Shown here: one piece after another, positions 5,782 through 7,814 of the stretch
How positions within the stretch are numbered: the stretch's first letter is position 1
How the letters are laid out: each line of letters starts with the position of its first letter
Origin: Deltaproteobacteria bacterium
GTDB lineage: Bacteria; Desulfobacterota; DSM-4660; Desulfatiglandales; Desulfatiglandaceae
Assembly: GCA_013349725.1 (NCBI GenBank)
Contig: DUZB01000092.1
Coordinates: 1 to 7,814 of the forward strand
Direction of reading: 5' to 3'
DNA: 7,814 nucleotides
Program-made: the position numbers and the translations under genes
Notes under the pieces: model-generated
What the model was told of the DNA's origin: nothing
Seen by the model: the letters and a program-made list of their open reading frames with translations, nothing else
Databases searched by the model: none

Positions 5782-6063
5782 TTGGATTTACAAAAAGATT
5801 GAAACACATGCTGAACATGGGTGTTCACATCGGCGGCCTGCCATATCTCACCAAACCCCCCGGTCCCGAGATGGGCGCTGAGAATCCAGTCGGGCCGATC
5901 AGGGATAGAAAGCCCGGTTGCAGGTCGCCAGTCCAGTGTATTCTCTTCCAGGGTGTTGACCGCCCTCTGGACTTTCTTATTTCCCGCCAGCCACATCGTC
6001 GCCTTTTTCAGCTTTCAGGGAAGTGGATCCTTTGAGGTCTGTGAAAACAAGGGTGAGGACTTT
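5778..6063 (-). pseudogene. Remnant of a nucleotide cyclase / Ser-Thr protein kinase gene
   Basis: Two coding scraps follow one another on the minus strand. The first (6063 to about 5984) reads KVLTLVFTDLKGSTSLKAEK, then GDDVAGG. VFTDLKGST is the start of a class III nucleotide cyclase domain, including its metal-binding Asp. One base out of frame, the second scrap (to the stop at 5778) reads NKKVQRAVNTLEENTLDW, then SIPDRPDWILSAHLGTGGFG and EIWQAAD. LGTGGFGEIW is the glycine-rich ATP loop of a Hanks-type kinase (GxGxxGxVW). The later VFQSFCK stands where the catalytic-lysine strand is expected, then a stop. Nearly all of both domains is missing, so no activity is expected. Dropping one G from GGG at 5983-5985 joins the frames. 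The fusion of both domains in one parent gene is an inference. Confidence 0.6.
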
Positions 6064-6296
6064 TGAAGATGGATCTATGGTGCTGGTAAAAATAGAGGGG
6101 GGTTGTGATCAAGTCTGAAAACGGCAAGCTCCCCACCTCCGAAGGAAAAGGTAAATATATTGATGGAACGGGCCGGTTTAAAGGCATTCAGGGGAGCATG
6201 TCTTTTAAGGCCACGATGCTTAAGCCTTTTGCCGGAGAAAGCAAGGGCGACGCTCTTGTGGAAGCCACCGGCACTTATACGTTGCCTCCAAAATAG
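6056..6296 (+). pseudogene. Fragment of a small beta-rich protein, frameshifted at a G6 tract
   Basis: The first frame reads RTFEDGSMVLVKIEGG (6056-6103) and then stops at 6116. The second frame, from about 6105, reads SENGKLPTSEGKGKYIDGTG, then RFKGIQGSMSFKATML, and ends ATGTYTLPPK with a stop at 6294-6296. The two are joined by removing one G from the run of six at 6097-6102, giving VKIEGVVIKSENGK. The patterns GTGRFKGIQG and TGTYTLP recall small secreted or periplasmic beta-barrel-like proteins of unknown function (from memory, no search). The N-terminus is absent because the sequence runs straight into the opposing cyclase remnant. The GTG at 6105 has GAGGGG-like purines before it and could start a 63-residue remnant product, but this is probably not a real gene start. 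Confidence 0.6.
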
Positions 6297-6441
6297 TCTA
6301 CTGAGAAAAGAAGTATGCTGATCGGTTCCATTCAAGGCGATTTATCCCTCCAGCACCTTCTAATCTTTCCACCCGTTCGTCATTTCAGGAGCGTTCTTCC
6401 TCTCGTTCCCGTGCGGGAGCTTGGGAGCGAAAGAAACTTTG
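6297..6441. other. Intergenic stretch with a short inverted repeat (6403-6430)
   Basis: No coding sequence was found. TCGTTCCC (6403-6410) and GGGAGCGA (6423-6430) pair with one G-T. Within it CCCG-TG-CGGG (6408-6417) is a second, alternative hairpin. The wording resembles dispersed GTTCCCA..TGGGAAC intergenic repeats (recalled only). No T-run follows on the plus strand. It separates the decayed zone from the toxin-antitoxin modules. Confidence 0.4.
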
Positions 6442-6470
6442 TTGACTTTTAAGTAATTTTAAATTAAACT
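6442..6470 (+). promoter_or_regulatory. Promoter of the first toxin-antitoxin operon
   Basis: TTGACT (6442-6447, five of six), a 17-base spacer and TAAACT (6465-6470, four of six) lie in a very AT-rich stretch. The start would be near 6477, about 28 nt before the antitoxin ATG at 6505. Confidence 0.65.
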
Positions 6471-6487
6471 TTTTAAAACTTAAAAGT
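6445..6487. promoter_or_regulatory. Paired palindromic operator (ACTT-N2-AAGT twice)
   Basis: ACTTTTAAGT (6445-6454) and ACTTAAAAGT (6478-6487) form a perfect 10-bp inverted repeat, and each is itself a dyad of ACTT and AAGT. The centres are 33 bp apart, about three helical turns, flanking the -10 box. Phd/YefM-type antitoxins typically autorepress by binding paired palindromes over their promoter, so this is the likely operator. Confidence 0.6.
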
Positions 6488-6504
6488 TATCTTGAGGTGA
6501 ACAA

Positions 6505-6741
6505 ATGCCCCAATATCTAAGTGCGAAGGAGTTTCGTGCGCGTATACCCAGCATTTCCAATGATCTTAAACGCTGGAAGGAAATCATCGTTCTGAAGAAA
6601 TCAAAGCCGATATTCAGGGTCGTGCCTTTTGAAGAGACGCCTGCCGACTTGTTGGACCGTGCAGAGACCGTGCGAGACCCTGCCCAACCGGACCTTCAGG
6701 AAATTGCAGCGATTATTCACAAGATCAGGGAAATGACTTGA
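6505..6741 (+). CDS. Phd/YefM-like antitoxin
   Basis: A 78-residue antitoxin predicted to bind DNA with its N-terminus and to neutralise the adjacent PIN toxin with its C-terminus. It begins MPQYLSAKEFRARIPSISND. The N-terminal YLSAKEFRARI helix, the following IIVLKKSKPIFRVVPFEE strands (27-44) and the charged, probably flexible tail (45-78) match the prevent-host-death pattern in size and layout. GAGGTG lies five bases before the ATG. Its last codons overlap the toxin start by four bases (TTGA), so translation is coupled. Autoregulation through the paired palindromes at 6445-6487 is inferred. The first-line call rests on motif layout and on the partner gene, not on a search. Confidence 0.85.
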   Translation: MPQYLSAKEFRARIPSISNDLKRWKEIIVLKKSKPIFRVVPFEETPADLLDRAETVRDPAQPDLQEIAAIIHKIREMT

Positions 6742-7175
6742 AAATCATCATCGACACCAACGTCGCCCTTTCAGGCCTGCTATGGGGAAGTCCGCCTAAT
6801 CAGATTCTGAAGTGGGCCCGGGACAGGGCGATAAGCATTTTGGCGTGTGATAAAACGGTGGATGAACTCAAAAGGGTCCTTCATTACAGCAAATTCGCCA
6901 ACCGACTTTCCATTCTTCAGACCACTCCACAAAAAGCCATGGCACATTTCCTTAATATCGTAGCTTTTGTACCGGATCCGGACACCATCCCAGTCATCAT
7001 TGAGGCAGACCCCTTCGATAACCTCTTCTTAGCCCTTGCCTCGCAAAACTTCGCCACCCTGATTGTTTCCGGAGACAGGCATCTCCTTGACCTGAAAGAC
7101 TTCGACAATATCCAGATTGTCACCCCGAGCGAAGGAGTACAGATCGTTATGAGACTTCAACAACCTTTAGGCTAA
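6738..7175 (+). CDS. PIN-domain toxin (COG1569-type ribonuclease)
   Basis: A 145-residue putative toxin ribonuclease. The acidic residues expected for the PIN metal site are present: Asp6 (IIIDTNVALSGLLW), Glu43 (VDELKRVL), Asp94 (ADPFDNLFLALA) and Asp113 (IVSGDRHLLDL). The opening IDTNVALSGLLWGSPP and the SGDRHLL end match the 'putative toxin component, PIN family' group better than the shorter VapC type. It begins with TTG at 6738, overlapping the antitoxin stop. No in-frame ATG is near, and AGGGAA lies about seven bases upstream. The weak start codon and the overlap would keep toxin output below antitoxin output. All catalytic acids are intact, so the module looks functional. RNA target unknown. 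Confidence 0.9.
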   Translation: MKIIIDTNVALSGLLWGSPPNQILKWARDRAISILACDKTVDELKRVLHYSKFANRLSILQTTPQKAMAHFLNIVAFVPDPDTIPVIIEADPFDNLFLALASQNFATLIVSGDRHLLDLKDFDNIQIVTPSEGVQIVMRLQQPLG

Positions 7176-7364
7176 AGGCCTGCTGCGAACGGAATCAAAA
7201 GACGGACAATCCGGTCGTAAAATAGAAAAAGATAAAACCATCCTTCCAGGCGCCTTCGGTTTCATCATCGAAGCGACACACCTCTCCCGCTGCAACCTCA
7301 TACCCTTTTTATCCAACATCACTCCAAAGCGATTTTTTCAAAATTTTCAACAAAAAGAAAAAAT
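7176..7364. other. Non-coding stretch downstream of the PIN toxin
   Basis: No convincing gene, promoter or repeat was seen in these roughly 190 bases. One weak dyad, CTTCG...CGAAG around 7255-7275, could form a small hairpin. The stretch becomes A-rich toward the terminator that follows. Confidence 0.5.
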
Positions 7365-7399
7365 GTTGACGGTTCGAACCGTCAACTTTTCTTTTTTTT
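7352..7399. terminator. Strong bidirectional intrinsic terminator
   Basis: A perfect 22-bp palindrome (7365-7386; half-site GTTGACGGTTC) gives a nine-pair stem with a four-base loop. On the plus side it is followed by TTTTCTTTTTTTT (7387-7399). It is preceded by AAAAAGAAAAAA, which makes the same structure a terminator on the minus strand. It would end the first toxin-antitoxin transcript and insulate the second module. Confidence 0.88.
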
Positions 7400-7557
7400 G
7401 TCAAAAATGCGAAAGATCTCTTTAACCCCCTTCCTGGACCAACGGAAACATGGTGAACAGAAAAGACGCACATGGCCAATGGTGAAAAGGAGGAGGTGAA
7501 ACAGCAGCGCATTTTACTTGACTTCCTGGTCTGGTCTGGCCAGACTATCGCAAGGAG
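7400..7557 (+). promoter_or_regulatory. Upstream region of the second toxin-antitoxin module, with a palindromic operator candidate
   Basis: The perfect 12-bp palindrome GTCTGGCCAGAC (7534-7545) lies 22 bases before the antitoxin ATG and just after TTGACT (7518-7523), a good -35 box. The best -10 (GACTAT, 7543-7548) is poor and 19 bases away, so the promoter is uncertain. AGGAGGTGAAA occurs twice (7491-7501 and 7553-7563); only the second precedes a start codon. No clear gene was found in this stretch. Confidence 0.45.
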
Positions 7558-7566
7558 GTGAAAGAA

Positions 7567-7806
7567 ATGATTATTGCGAATATTTCCGAGGCAAAGGCAC
7601 AACTGTCAGCCCTTATTGAGAGAGTGATGGCCGGACAGGAAGTCATCATCGGCAAAGCGGGGAAACCCGTTGCGAAAATCGTCAAATATGACCCGAGCGA
7701 GAAGCCGCGCAAACCAGGCGCTCTGAAAGGAAAAATTAAGATCGCCGAAGACTTTGATGAACTGCCGAACGACATTGCGGAAGCCCTCGGGATGATCGAG
7801 CGATGA
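7567..7806 (+). CDS. Phd-family antitoxin of a second toxin-antitoxin module
   Basis: A 79-residue protein starting MIIANISEAKAQLSALIERV. NISEAKAQLSALIERVMAGQ is the typical Phd first helix pair, followed by EVIIGKAGKPVAKIVKYDP (25-43). A KPGALKGKIKIAEDFDELP segment (49-67) then matches the toxin-binding tail of Phd antitoxins paired with VapC-type PIN toxins. ATG 7567 is chosen because AAGGAGGTG sits six bases upstream; a GTG at 7558 lies inside that Shine-Dalgarno and is rejected. The final GATGA overlaps an ATG at 7803 that opens the next frame, the usual antitoxin-toxin coupling. Confidence 0.92.
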   Translation: MIIANISEAKAQLSALIERVMAGQEVIIGKAGKPVAKIVKYDPSEKPRKPGALKGKIKIAEDFDELPNDIAEALGMIER

Positions 7807-7814
7807 ACCTTCTG
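7803..7814 (+). CDS. Start of the partner toxin (first four codons only)
   Basis: ATGAACCTTCTG reads Met-Asn-Leu-Leu and overlaps the antitoxin stop by four bases (ATGA). VapC-type PIN toxins commonly begin MNLLLDTH and follow antitoxins of this type, so a PIN toxin is expected. The catalytic residues lie outside the window, and the call is inferred from position and the antitoxin. Confidence 0.6.

Noticed and set aside
7472..7561. A 29-codon frame starting MANGEKEEVKQQ whose stop overlaps the Shine-Dalgarno of the second antitoxin
   Set aside because: The overlap is suggestive of coupling, but there is no ribosome-binding site before it, and the palindrome lies inside it. Too weak to call.

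Overview
The window looks like a chromosomal segment of an anaerobic, acid-oxidising deltaproteobacterium (Desulfobacterota, Desulfobacterales-like). This is inferred from gene content and style, not from any search. The pointers are a beta-oxidation type acyl-CoA dehydrogenase next to a 3-hydroxyacyl-CoA dehydrogenase, a PAS/sigma-54 activator, a GTCATTCC...GGAATCCA type intergenic repeat, and a DUF4143 ATPase and toxin-antitoxin pairs as accessory genes. No RNA gene, CRISPR array, insertion sequence or phage gene was seen.

Left part (1-3398), nearly all on the minus strand. The order in transcription is: sigma-54 enhancer-binding protein (3254 or 3215 to 1809), a 489-bp gap, acyl-CoA dehydrogenase (1319 to 165), then the N-terminus of a 3-hydroxyacyl-CoA dehydrogenase running off the left edge. 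The gap holds a good -24/-12 promoter match (GG-N10-GC spacing, TTGCA -12 box). About 138 and 220 bp upstream of its predicted start are dyads sharing the half-site TTCTACA. The simplest reading is a local circuit in which the activator senses a small molecule through its PAS domain and switches on the dehydrogenase operon. A 135-bp double inverted repeat sits in the predicted leader of that operon.

Middle (3399-4268): one plus-strand alpha/beta hydrolase, divergent from the regulator, with predicted promoters on the two strands that share the same -10 region.

Decayed zone (4269-6296): a small frameshifted gene of unknown function ends stop-to-stop against the hydrolase. It is followed by an intact DUF4143 ATPase whose predicted promoter would give a leaderless mRNA. 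Beyond that lie the remains of a nucleotide-cyclase / Ser-Thr-kinase gene (minus strand), which abut head-to-head the remains of a small beta-rich protein (plus strand) broken at a run of six Gs. Each of the three broken genes can be restored by removing one base from a short homopolymer run. That means either real decay or consensus errors.

Right part (6297-7814): two toxin-antitoxin modules in tandem on the plus strand. The first (Phd/YefM-like antitoxin plus COG1569-type PIN toxin) is complete, with a promoter, paired palindromic operators and a strong terminator downstream. The second has a complete Phd-like antitoxin and only the first four codons of a toxin.

No wholly new system was demonstrated. 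The best leads are the sigma-54 circuit with its dyads, the leaderless DUF4143 gene, and the paired operators of the first toxin-antitoxin module.
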